Positions 1-10,201 of a stretch of 64,000 nt of DNA are shown piece by piece. A model generated the notes under the pieces. The model was not told the DNA's origin, made no database searches, and saw nothing but the letters and a program-made list of their open reading frames with translations. The stretch covers positions 28,657,370 to 28,721,369 of the forward strand of contig NC_049904.1 of the NCBI RefSeq assembly GCF_001411555.2. Direction: 5' to 3'. The position numbers and the translations under genes are program-made. How positions within the stretch are numbered: the first letter of the stretch is position 1; every line of letters begins with the position of its first letter. This stretch comes from Juglans regia (taxonomy: Eukaryota; Streptophyta; Magnoliopsida; Fagales; Juglandaceae).

Positions 1-560
1 TTGGAGCCTGGAAACTGCCCTATCTTTTTTTCTCTTTTCTCTTTCCCTTTCCTCTCATTCTCTCTCATGATATTAAAGTTTGCATAAAAAAAATGACTTT
101 GTATTATTATTCATACATGCTTTCAGACAAAAGGGGTTTGGAAGTTTACTTGTGTTCACCATCTCTTATATCCTCTTTATGTCTCTTCCCCATCCTATGC
201 TTCTCTTATGCACTCTTTCCTCTCGCCATCAATGTCACAGAAATGAAAAATAATTAGATCTTTTGGCCTGAATGTTGCTTTTATAGCATGGTTAGTGGAT
301 TGCTGCAAAACCTTCAAATTGCATCAGTTTTCTAATTTTTACTACAGATTTTATAGTGCTAGCTGTTTTATATTTCAGCATGTACGCTACTTGTCTGTAT
401 TTTTGGGCATGCTTCTTTTGTAACTATTCTCGGTTTAACTTCTGTGAGTGGACTCTTGTGTTTTATATTTGTCCTCGTTTTTTCAGTGTCACAGTCCTTT
501 TTTTACTGGCTTCTTTAAGGGCAAGTTGAAATTAAATAATTATTTGTGGTTATTAATCAG
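1..560 (+). other. Probable NAP1 intron, no exon recognised
   Basis: This AT-rich stretch precedes the first recognisable NAP1 exon and ends in a normal acceptor (..ttaatcag) at 559-560. I see no reading frame matching the NAP1 N-terminal half here, so it is most likely intron and the upstream exons lie beyond the left edge. Confidence 0.55.
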
Positions 561-3500
561 GATTTTCGAAAGGATTGGTTAACAATATTGATGATAATCA
601 CATCTTCTCGATCATCTACAAACATACGACATTTGGAGAAAGCTACAGTCTCCACTGGGAAAGAAGGCCTATTATCAGAGGGAAATCTGGCATACAATTG
701 GTCCAGGTGTTCTATCTGTCATCCATTCGTTTTGTACCAGAATTCTATGGTCTATTCTTGCTATAAGTTAAAATAAACAAAATTGATGTTGGCAGAAAAA
801 ACTCTATGCATTAAGTGTGGAAATAGGCCACCGCCGCATTTGCTGCTAGATATGCTGTCATTAGTTCAGCTAATGGTCATTGGTGTTACTATTTTATTGC
901 ATTTAGATGTCCTTGTCATTAATCCAACAATTGAGGCCATACACATGGCATAAATATTTTTACACAAAATTGCACATAGATATTTAATCATGCATGTCAC
1001 TGTACTTTTTTTGTTGCAGTAACTTTATTATATTATTTTTTTTTTTGATAAGTAAAAATATTGTATATATCAAAAGGAGAAACCAGTTACACTGAGTGTA
1101 AACAAGAAAACACCTTACCCAAAATGACCCAACAAGCCCTTAATGACCCAACAAGCCCATAAAAAACTAACCCAAAGTACATCAGACCCGATCCCAAACC
1201 TTGTTTCCCGTAGAACTAAAACTCTACCCGAACACCAACCCCAACACCTTGATACCTGTCTTCACAATACCCTCCCTTTAGACTTCCCTCTAGTTGAACT
1301 ACCACCCTTAGCATCGTAATTGATTGTCGAAAAGAGACGCTGTAACTCCCTGCTTTTCTTGAAGCTTGATTTGGTTTCAAGTGTGCGGCTTGCCTCAATC
1401 GTAGTAATTAGTTCGTTAAATTTGTCTTCACATCCTCCATGTGAAATTCCCACGAATTGCTGAATCTCGTTAACTTTAGGCAGGATCCAATCTGCTATTG
1501 TAGGAAGAGAGACCAGGGGAGCCACAATGTCCCCATCAACCTGCACTCCCGACTTTAGACAATCCTCTACACAAGGCACCAATTCCAAACCCATTGGTTC
1601 TCCAATAACTCCATTGGTTCTCTCCAATGGTACCGGGGTTCCCATTGAAGATTCTGGGGTGACAATAAGTCCCTTCACCTCTGGGATAATGGCGGATCCT
1701 ACTTCTCCTTCAGACCTCGGCAGTACACCTTTTTCCTTCAACTCCGAGGGAGTCATAGATTCTTCCGGGACCAAGGGTATAATACCGACTATCGATCTAT
1801 CCTGTGTAACACGAGGTGAATGACATTCCATTATTGATGTCTCTATGCCAATACCCGATGTAGACCCCACCTCAAATAACCCAGATTTCCTTTTGACCCG
1901 CCATACTCTCCTGGCTCTGGTTATAGGGACAGGGCCGAATCCGATCTTCCGTTTTCTTTTTTCTAAGCTTAAAGGATTTGGGCCTATCATGTTTCTTACC
2001 ACCCTGTTGCCTCCAGCTGAAAGCCGATCTATTTTCGTAGACATGAAAGTTATTGCTATCTTCAACTCGACAAGTTGGGTTTCCATCTCCTTTAGAGACT
2101 TGTGCATTTCGAGAAGCTGGTCTTGAGGTGTGATTGGCAGACCCTCCACTCTCTGATCCCCCGAAGCATGTCCAGTCTTTAGAGCTGCCGCATAGGATTG
2201 CCTCGCCACCGGGGATGTACTTGGGTCTTTCTCCAAGTTCTCCCTCCCTACCACACCACCTTGTCCTTCCAAGCCGTCACTCCCTCTCTTACCGAAGGAA
2301 AAATGTCGCAGCACCTCCCCCATCCTTCTCCAACCACTGCCCCCCTCTTCAGGAATGAAAATAAAATTCCTCCTCCCCCCACCACCATACTCCTCCACCG
2401 CCATATAACGTCCTCGAGCATTCGAGCACCGATGCGCTGTGAAACTACGTCGACCTTCCCGAACAGTGGAGAAAAAATCTTGTTTCTTATCCTTAGTACA
2501 CGCTTCTATGGCCTTAGTCAGCCACTGCACTGTTGTCGAACCCAGAACCAACTTAGATATCACCCTTCGACTCCTTTCAGTAATGGCCAACATGCTCCCC
2601 TCCTTTACCAAAGTAAAGGATTTAGATTCTATAACCAGCTCCATAGAAGAACCCATACTGACCCACTCCCCTTCCTCAACAACCATTCATCATCTCAGAG
2701 ATGAATCTAAAACCTTTGGGAACTGCAAGCACTGCGAACAGTTCGTGCTCACTGCAAGCACTGCAGAGATGCTGCAAAACGTGCTCACAGAAGACGCCGG
2801 AGCACTCGCCGGAGCCTTCAGGGTCGACGGCACGCCCAACAAAGTTCGGGAGGTCGCCGGAATGCTCTGAGATGCAAAAACAGCGATATCAACGTCGCCG
2901 GAGGATGAACCGACGCCGGACGGCCCTCAGCGTAGTCGCCGAGGTCCGTCGGCTTTATCTGTGCCGACGGCGCAGAGGGTCTCGCCGGCACAGGGTGGGT
3001 GGCGGCAGATCTGGTTCTTTTGCGCTTCGTAGTGTTTTCTCTCTCCTCTGGGCCAACGCCGGACGGCCCTCAGGTAAGTCGCCCGGGCCCGTCGGCTTTG
3101 TCTGTGGCGACGGTGAGAGGTCACTCGCCGGCAAAGGTGGTGCCGGCGTCCTTAGGGTTTTTACTTCCTTAGGGTTTTCTCTCTCCTCGCGACTGTGTAG
3201 GGTTTCTGTTATTATATTATATTTAAGACTAATGATGCAAATATTGGTGATGTCATGGTCCCACTGCAGTTGGCAGGATGGATAAACCTTTCTCATCCTG
3301 AGCCTTCCAATATTCTCCAAGTGATAGCTAAAATTTTTATTCACATACGGTTGTTGGAATAGTTCAATGGTGATGCCATGGTCCAACTACAGTTGGCCGG
3401 ATGCTCTCTGATCATGAGCCTTCCAATATTCTCTAAGTGATAGCTAAAATGTTTATTCACATACAGTTGTTAGAATAGTTTAGATGCACTATTGCAACAG

Positions 3501-6500
3501 TAATGCCATTTGTGCATCTCTCTTTTGACACAGATGTGTTGATGAACTGGAATCTCAATTATCTAAGTATGGAAGTCTTAAGAAGCTCTATTTCCACCAC
3601 CAGCACCTTACAGCAGTAAGTACTTACTTTCTATTCTTAACATGTCTTTGGGGCTCCCCTGCTACTCTGGCCAAAAATGTTTACATTGACAGAATTATCT
3701 TCTATTTCCATTTGTTCTGTTAAGTTCTGTCTAGCTATTGCTGACCTGGATCTTGAGTGTTGTAATAGGTCTTCAGAAACACCATGTTTGGACCAGAAGG
3801 ACGTCCTCAACATTGCTGTGCATGGCTCGGTGTTGCAAGTAGCTTTCCAGAGTGTGCTTCTCCCATTGTTCCGGAAGAGGTAAAATCCTTCTCCCCTCCC
3901 ACTCTCAATGTCCTTTGTGTTCATCTTTTTGATTACTTAGAAGCCTAAAATTGTGGATAGGGTCTATTGCACATACATTTACCAATCATAACTTTTATGC
4001 ATGCTGGGATAAGAAAAAATAAGAAGTGTGTTATTACTGAATCAAATTTTGTCGTATGAGAATAACCAAAGTTGCATGCAGTTAGGGTTCTTTTACTGTA
4101 TCTTCCTAAAAGATGATAACGCACATTTGCAAGACTTTTCTTTCTGTCAAGGTTCAAGGTTTACAAGCATGCTTTTGATTGTTTCTTTATCTTTAAGAAA
4201 AGGTAGAATGCAAAGTTTTTGTCTCCCTTAATTTTTATCACATCCTATAGCATGTAAGTGGATTGGAAAGTTTAATTCCACCGTTACAAACAACAGTGTC
4301 TTAATATTCTGATGACAATACTCTGATGACAATACTGTCAGAACGATTAGTCTTGCCTTTTAGCGATGCTTAGATCAAGTTTATTTACACTTCCACAAAC
4401 TACCACCTATTCATTAAATGCATTATCTGATGCTCATGATGGAAATAAAACTACAAACAGGTGACTAAAATTGGCCGGGATGCAGTCCTTTATGTTGAAT
4501 CTCTCATTGAATCAATCATGGGAGGATTGGAGGGATTAATCAACATTCTTGATTCTGAAGGAGGATTCGGCGCTCTTGAGATTCAGGTTGATACTTCTGT
4601 CACGTTGCAACATAAAGGAATATATGAACGTGTTCCTGTTCCATTTAATTGATTTTGAGAAATCTTGCAGCTTCTTTCGGAGCAGGCAGCCTCTTATATC
4701 AACCATGCATCTAAAGTTCCAATTCCTTCAACTAAATCTCCAAAGTTAGCGGCTGGTTTTCCTTTGCCTGGCCATGAGAGCTATCCTGAAAATAATAGTT
4801 CTATAAAAATGTAGGTTAATTAATATTTCTATTTGGAGTTCTTTCACCTGTTGAGTACACAAATTAGCTTGTCTAATTCTTTTTGATATGGCAGGTTGGA
4901 AGCTGCAATGCAGAGGTTGACCAATTTGTGCTCAGTCTTGAATGATATGGAACCTATATGTGTTCTAAACCATGTGTTTGTCTTGAGGGAGGTGAAGCAT
5001 TTTATCTTCTTCTTCTCCCTCCTTTTAATTGTCACTACACTTCTTCATGCTGCCGCTTTATTTGCTTGGATGATATCAATATTGGGCCAAAAGCTTTAAT
5101 TAAACCACAGTCAGCAACAAGAGCTTAATAAAACTTTTTTGAATGCCCCAGGTTGGGCTATGCCTTTGCATTTTTTCAGTTTTAAATTCTTCAATTGCTT
5201 ATTTAAAAACACATGGAAAGTGATGAGTGAGTAGGACATTATTGAAAATCCTTAAAGCACTTGGGATTGCTCCGCTATAAAATAATGTTTGTATATAAAA
5301 AAGGCACGCGCTTTCCTCTGGTATTTTACGTGATGAATTTTGTTGTCTTAAATACAAAGTATTTTTGAAGGATCCTCATTTTGGGTCCTGTACTACTGAA
5401 AAGGCAGCTTTTACTTCTTGCATCAATATCTAGAACCTATTTGTTCTTTCATTTTACAAATACAGTAGCCCCGAATAAAATCACATCAGTTCCATGTGGA
5501 TATAAAAAATAATAGTTATATTTTATGTGGAAAGGCACCCACATTTTGGAGCCATATAAAATCAAAGCAGCCACGTAATTCTATTCTAAGTTACTGATTG
5601 TCAACTGCAGTATATGAGAGAATGCATCCTCGGGAACTTCAGGAGGAGATTGCTTGCAGTACTTAAAACTGATAATGATCTTCAACGACCTTCCGTTTTG
5701 GAGTCTCTGATTCGGAGACATATCAGCATTGTTCTTCTCACAGAGCAGCATATTAGCATGGATCTAACCCAGGGAATCCGAGAAGTTTTGCTCACTGAAG
5801 CCTTCTCTGGGCCCATTTCTTCTCTGCACTTGTTTGACAATCCAACGGAACAACATACTGGGTCGGCTGCTGAAGCTGTATGTAACTGGTACATAGAGAA
5901 CATAATCAAGGATATATCAGGTGCTGGAATCCTTTTTGCACCTATTCACAAGTGCTTCAAAAGCACGAGGCCTGTAGGTGGATATTTTGCTGACTCAGTT
6001 GCTGATCTGAGAGAACTACAGGCATTTGTTCGGATTTTTGGTGGCTATGGAGTTGACAGACTAGACCGTATGCTGAAAGAACATACAGCTGCTCTTTTAA
6101 ATTGTATCGAAACATCCTTGCGATCAAACCGTGAGGTGCTGGAGGCAGTTTCCAGCAGCCTGCATTCTGGTGACAGAATAGAAAGAGAGGCATCTATGAA
6201 GCAGATTGTCGATGTGGACACAGTGATTGAATTTTGTGTTCAGGCTGGGCTAGCCCTGGCTTTTAATGGACTACTAGCTGAAGCCGCTGGAGCTGTGCTT
6301 GAAGAAGGTGCACCCTTGATATATTCATTGCTAGCTGGGGTAGTTAAGCATATACCTAATGAAATACCTGAAAAGAAGGAAATTAGGAGGTTGAGAGGAG
6401 TGGCAAACAGCATTGGCATAGTCTGTGATCATGATTCCCAGTGGGTGAGATCAATTTTGGAGGAAGTTGGTGGTGCAAATGATAGTTCTTGGAATTTGTT

Positions 6501-7803
6501 ACCATATTTATTTGCTACCTTCATGACATCTACTGTTTGGAACACCACTGCCTTCAATGTGGAAACAGGCGGCTTCAACAACAATATGCATTGCTTGGCA
6601 AGGTGGGTATGTGTCCATTTTTCCATAAATTGGAATAAGGCTGACTCCTATCTCAAGCACAAAGATAACAAATACTTGCATGCAAATGAAGTCAACTCAT
6701 TATTTTTTTCCTGTCGTAGGTCTGCTTGAACTACTTAATTTTTTTTTTTAAGAAAGCGGACAGTACCCCAAATTACATAGTTTGAAAAGTGCATAAAAAT
6801 AATGTTTACAACTCCTATTACAGCTCTCTATCTTTGGCGACTACATTTTTTGTAGGTGCATTAGTGCTGTAATGGCAGGAAGTGAGCTTGTTAGATTGGA
6901 GCGTGAACATCACCGGAGACAATCTTTCTCGAATGGACATGTTGGTGAGACAGTAGATCATGAGATACAGAGCCGTTTGTCAGCTGAAGCAAGTATAAAG
7001 TCCACGTTGCAACTCTTTGTCAAATTCTCTGCAGGCATCGCACTAGATTCTTGGAGCGAAACCAACAGGTATGAGTATGCTTTTATTATAACATGCAGTA
7101 ATATCACGTGTCTAAAGGCCCCTTTACATGAATATATGTTTCCAAATGCCCTATATAAGTAGGGCTGACAGAGAAAAAGAAAAGACAATGCAGGAATAAA
7201 ATTATCCAGACAGGGTGCTCTCTAATTGTTTGGTTAGTATTGGGCGTGCATATAGTTCTTGTTAATATGTATATGATCCAGAATGTTGAATGTTCCGCTG
7301 CTCTGCACAGATCTCATCTTGTAGCACAGCTTATATTCCTAGATCAACTCTGTGAGATCTCGCCATACCTTCCAAGAAGTTCTCTGGAACCGCATGTTCC
7401 ATATGCCATTCTTCGCTCCATATATAGCCAATACTACACAAATAACCCATCCGCGCTGCTGGCATTACTGAGCATATCACCCCGACATTCACCTGCTGTT
7501 TCATTGGCACATGCATCCCCTGTAGTACGGCAGCCCCGCGGTGACTCAACTCCTCAGTATGGTGCTAATGATTCAGGCTACTTTAAAGGATCATCATCAC
7601 ATAGTCAGGAGTACCTTTCCAATACCGATGGTGGTAGCTTAAGAACTGATAACAAACACCGTAATATTCGCCGTTCTGGGCCACTGGAATACAGCTCAAA
7701 CCGTAAATCAAAGTTTGTTGAAGGCTCAACTTCAGGGAGTGTGGGTCCCAGCCCATTACCAAGGTTTGCAGTATCTAGGTCTGGTCCATTAGCGTACAAG
7801 TAG
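561..7803 (+). CDS. NAP1: NAP1 / GNARLED (Nck-associated protein 1 homologue), C-terminal part, multi-exon
   Basis: Subunit of the SCAR/WAVE regulatory complex that activates ARP2/3 actin nucleation; in Arabidopsis it controls trichome and pavement-cell shape. Nine exons are visible: 561-706, 3534-3615, 3769-3879, 4461-4586, 4671-4810, 4895-4991, 5611-6602, 6856-7068, 7311-7803. All junctions are GT-AG and phases agree, giving 2400 nt or 799 residues plus stop. That is a little over half of the roughly 1,400-residue plant protein. Recognisable segments are IRHLEKATVSTGKEGLLSEG in the first visible exon, RPQHCCAWLGVASSFPECAS, LGNFRRRLLAVLKTDNDLQR and the C-terminus PLPRFAVSRSGP. The 992-bp exon is the largest. 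The gene is truncated by the window's left edge. The 2.8-kb intron 707-3533 is inflated by a LINE-like insertion in antisense. It converges on the ARAD1-like gene. Identity is from recognised family sequence, not a search. Confidence 0.95.
1037..3208 (-). mobile_element. LINE-like retroposon with one ORF, no reverse transcriptase, inside a NAP1 intron
   Basis: A 2,172-bp insertion in antisense to NAP1, flanked by identical 12-bp target-site duplications TTATTATATTAT at 1025-1036 and 3209-3220. Its minus-strand 3' end is a poly(A) tail (the T-run at 1037-1046) preceded by TTACTTATC, a tail motif shared with other LINE stubs in this window. The 5' end has AAACCCTA-type motifs and a GC-rich leader (about 2700-3208). 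One long ORF occupies 1262-2686 and no reverse transcriptase or endonuclease is present. It is therefore either a non-autonomous LINE derivative or an element with ORF2 deleted. The TSD and tail are seen directly; the class assignment is inference. Confidence 0.8.
1262..2686 (-). CDS. ORF1-like protein of the LINE-like element (474 aa)
   Basis: Uninterrupted 474-residue frame in the inserted element. The N-terminal ~130 residues (SKSFTLVKEGSMLAITERSR then VQWLTKAIEAC) resemble a domain repeatedly found in plant non-LTR retroelement ORFs near DUF4283-type sequences. The remainder is low-complexity, basic and acidic, with a charged central segment around EMHKSLKEMETQLVELKIAI that could form a coiled coil. 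No CCHC knuckle is visible. A second in-frame Met (MGSSMELVIESKSF) 10 codons downstream may be the true start. Nucleic-acid binding is plausible for an ORF1 but is not shown by any motif. The frame being open suggests recent insertion or selection on the family. Confidence 0.6.
   Translation of the reverse strand: MVVEEGEWVSMGSSMELVIESKSFTLVKEGSMLAITERSRRVISKLVLGSTTVQWLTKAIEACTKDKKQDFFSTVREGRRSFTAHRCSNARGRYMAVEEYGGGGRRNFIFIPEEGGSGWRRMGEVLRHFSFGKRGSDGLEGQGGVVGRENLEKDPSTSPVARQSYAAALKTGHASGDQRVEGLPITPQDQLLEMHKSLKEMETQLVELKIAITFMSTKIDRLSAGGNRVVRNMIGPNPLSLEKRKRKIGFGPVPITRARRVWRVKRKSGLFEVGSTSGIGIETSIMECHSPRVTQDRSIVGIIPLVPEESMTPSELKEKGVLPRSEGEVGSAIIPEVKGLIVTPESSMGTPVPLERTNGVIGEPMGLELVPCVEDCLKSGVQVDGDIVAPLVSLPTIADWILPKVNEIQQFVGISHGGCEDKFNELITTIEASRTLETKSSFKKSRELQRLFSTINYDAKGGSSTRGKSKGRVL
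3246..3480 (+). repeat. Imperfect tandem duplication, period about 123 bp, in a NAP1 intron
   Basis: Two adjacent copies begin at 3246 (ggtgatgtcatggtccca) and 3369 (ggtgatgccatggtccaa) and run through ccttccaatattct and agtgatagctaaaa to ttattcacata. They lie just downstream of the LINE-like insertion and upstream of the exon at 3534. They differ by scattered substitutions and a small indel, so the duplication is not recent. Confidence 0.8.
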
Positions 7804-8275
7804 AATGATGGCCAACTTCGAAGAGAGGAGGATGATAAATTGTCTGGTTTTGGTCAAGGACGAGAGAGGAGGATGTTGAATTGTCTGCTTTTGGTCGAGT
7901 ATTAGTTATTCATACATGTATATATAGCTACTGAGCTAGTTCATTCAAAATTTTGACAGTGTACACCTAAAATCACTTTCCTTGTAGTGGCCTTATCATG
8001 CAAATTGGTTGCGTTCCTTGATGAATATCAGTATTCATTCCTGAGTTGTTCTAGAGTTTCAACTGGCCTGGCAATTCAAGCTTTTGTTGTCAATAGACTG
8101 TCTCTCTCTCTCTCTCTCTCTCCCCACACACACACACACACACAAAATCATCATGATAAAATTGTTGTCAATAGATTCTCTATCTCGTTCACTTCAGTTG
8201 ACAGTCGCGTAATTCTCCTTATTTGTACATTAGAGTTTCGATTTCTGTTGTAGTTGTATATTGTAGCTTGAAAAT
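7804..8275 (+). other. NAP1 3' untranslated region
   Basis: Sequence after the NAP1 stop codon up to an AT-rich boundary near 8275. The 3' end is not fixed by a clear poly(A) signal. It contains a compound TC/CA microsatellite at 8101-8144. Confidence 0.5.
8101..8144. repeat. Compound (TC)n(CA)n microsatellite
   Basis: About eleven TC units followed by CCC and about nine CA units, in the presumed NAP1 3'UTR. Confidence 0.95.
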
Positions 8276-8871
8276 GTTTTCCCATTTAGAGTAAAAAACC
8301 GGAGACCAGATGTTTTAAAAACTCTTAAAAATTACCTGACTGAACCTCTGTTGTATTAGTGATAAGAGTATTATGTAAGCATTTATTTATTTAAATTATT
8401 AAATTTCAAATTCAAATTAAAGTGTAGTGAACTACTTTTCAAATGATATACATCTGCATTTCTATTTTGACTTCTGAGAAGTTTACAAGAAGAAATTATA
8501 CGTATCATTTCCTTCTTGCTTCTATTTTCACTTGGATGCGTTTATATATTTCTTGGATACACACTTTTACTCATTCCTTGAAGCAAAACGGTTTTCGTTC
8601 TTTCCTTTTCTTCTTTTTTCTTTTTTTCTTTTTGGCGTTTCCTAAAATCCAAGAGCTTAACCGGGTGAGCCAGATGCCTTTTCTGGATTTGGATCTCTTT
8701 GTACTTATTGACAGCAAGCTTAGAGGAGAGAAATAGATCTATACCTTTCCCACTAAGATATTTTTAACTCGACAAAATAAAAAAAATAAGGATGGACAAT
8801 GATTTCACCAAGCACCCCAAGTTAGTGGCCTTTTTGGTTGCTTGGTTTGTAGAGTCATTGGTAGTTCTCTC

Positions 8872-8950
8872 TCTCTCTTTTTTTTTTTTTTAATTTATGT
8901 TGGAAAACTGAAATTTCATTAATAAAAGAGTTTACAGACATTTATCAAGC
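8872..8950 (-). mobile_element. Short 5'-truncated LINE insertion (about 79 bp)
   Basis: A T-run followed by about 60 bp, flanked by a perfect 16-bp direct repeat cattggtagttctctc at 8856-8871 and 8951-8966. This is the signature of target-primed reverse transcription of a severely truncated element in minus orientation. Confidence 0.75.
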
Positions 8951-9133
8951 CATTGGTAGTTCTCTCACTGCTACGTTAGTTTTTACAAAATTTTCAGTAC
9001 AGCTAAAATTTATTATTCTTAAAGATATCATGGATACATAATTGACAGAGGTGTAATGCAGAGTATAATAAATTTGGGCATACATCAGGAGTTAAGGAAC
9101 GTGTAATGCAGAAGTACTAGGGTTACAGAAATG

Positions 9134-9165
<32 letters not shown>
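9134..9165. repeat. (TTA)n microsatellite
   Basis: About ten perfect TTA units in the NAP1-ARAD1 intergenic region. Confidence 0.95.
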
Positions 9166-9166
<1 letters not shown>

Positions 9167-9860
9167 TTAATTTGCCAGCATACATAGTAAAGACGTATAG
9201 TATTCTTTTGCAGCACACGTGTTGTGTCATCCATGACGATTAGATCAACGACATTCTTCCGAGAAAGGAAGCCACTTCATCTTATTACTACAAAGAGATG
9301 ACATACCATTTTGAAATGTTTATTGGTTAGAAGATATGTCTGTGAAATTGGATTGCACAAACTATCAATAGAATATCACGTTGAAAGACGATGGACAAAT
9401 TCTAGAGACTCAAACTGGGTGTCCTTATCCATCATTTCTTGTACAGCAACTATTGGATGAGTTCCACAAACTACCCAAATAATAGAAGCTTTAAAAATGA
9501 ATATTTGAAGAAAATGCCACCAAATATAGACAAGAGAGCTCGAAACTCATGCCGGGGGGTCCTCTCCGATGGCCACTATCCCTCATTTGGTTACATTTGA
9601 AATTAAAACATTGGGAAGCTTTACTTTTCTCATACAACTAGTACATCTGATAAAATAGCATTTCCTTAAACCATTCATTACCAAAAACAACTTAGAAAAC
9701 TGATATCTTTCTTAAAATGGGGGGATACTCGTTGGGTTCAGTCTGCCCACACCAAAGAGTAGTAATACATAAAAGACGCAAGATAAATGGGAACGACTTG
9801 AAAAGCAAAAAGGAGGCATTAAACTCACCATTGAAGCAATAAAAGAATCGATGACTGCAG

Positions 9861-10201
9861 AGATCTTTTATTCTTTGATATGTACAAATGAATCTCAATT
9901 TCCAGTACAAGTACAATCTACCGCCAGCCGAGTCTGTCCTTCAATAGCCAAGAAAGTATTTACAACAAAGCATGTGCCACAAGCACTTGTATGGCAAGCT
10001 CCCCGTAACCCCAAAAAAGTGGGGAAGGAAATATGGGTACAACTATCAGTTTCAGGGATAGGAGATAAATTTATGCAGAAACTATTCCTCAATGTTTCCG
10101 AGAAAACAGAAGAATCCTTCATGCTTATATCTGATAACAACTGTACCACTTCTCTAGGTATATGTTCTAATACCATCGATTAAAGGCTAAGAAAAATTTG
10201 A
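9861..10201 (-). other. Probable 3'UTR of the ARAD1-like gene
   Basis: Downstream of the ARAD1 stop codon on the minus strand. It is moderately AT-rich and ends near AATAAA-like hexamers at about 9860. No other coding signal is credible here. Exact poly(A) site unknown. Confidence 0.4.

Larger units (their letters stand above)
8276..9860. other. NAP1-ARAD1 intergenic region
   Basis: AT-rich, with no supported gene. It contains a short LINE tail insertion (8872-8950) and a (TTA)n repeat (9134-9165). The right end runs into the presumed 3'UTR of the ARAD1-like gene, which ends near minus-strand AATAAA-like sites around 9860. Confidence 0.6.

Noticed and set aside
2701..3285. Plus-strand 194-aa frame
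   Set aside because: It reads the antisense of the GC-rich leader of the LINE-like element; no family resemblance.
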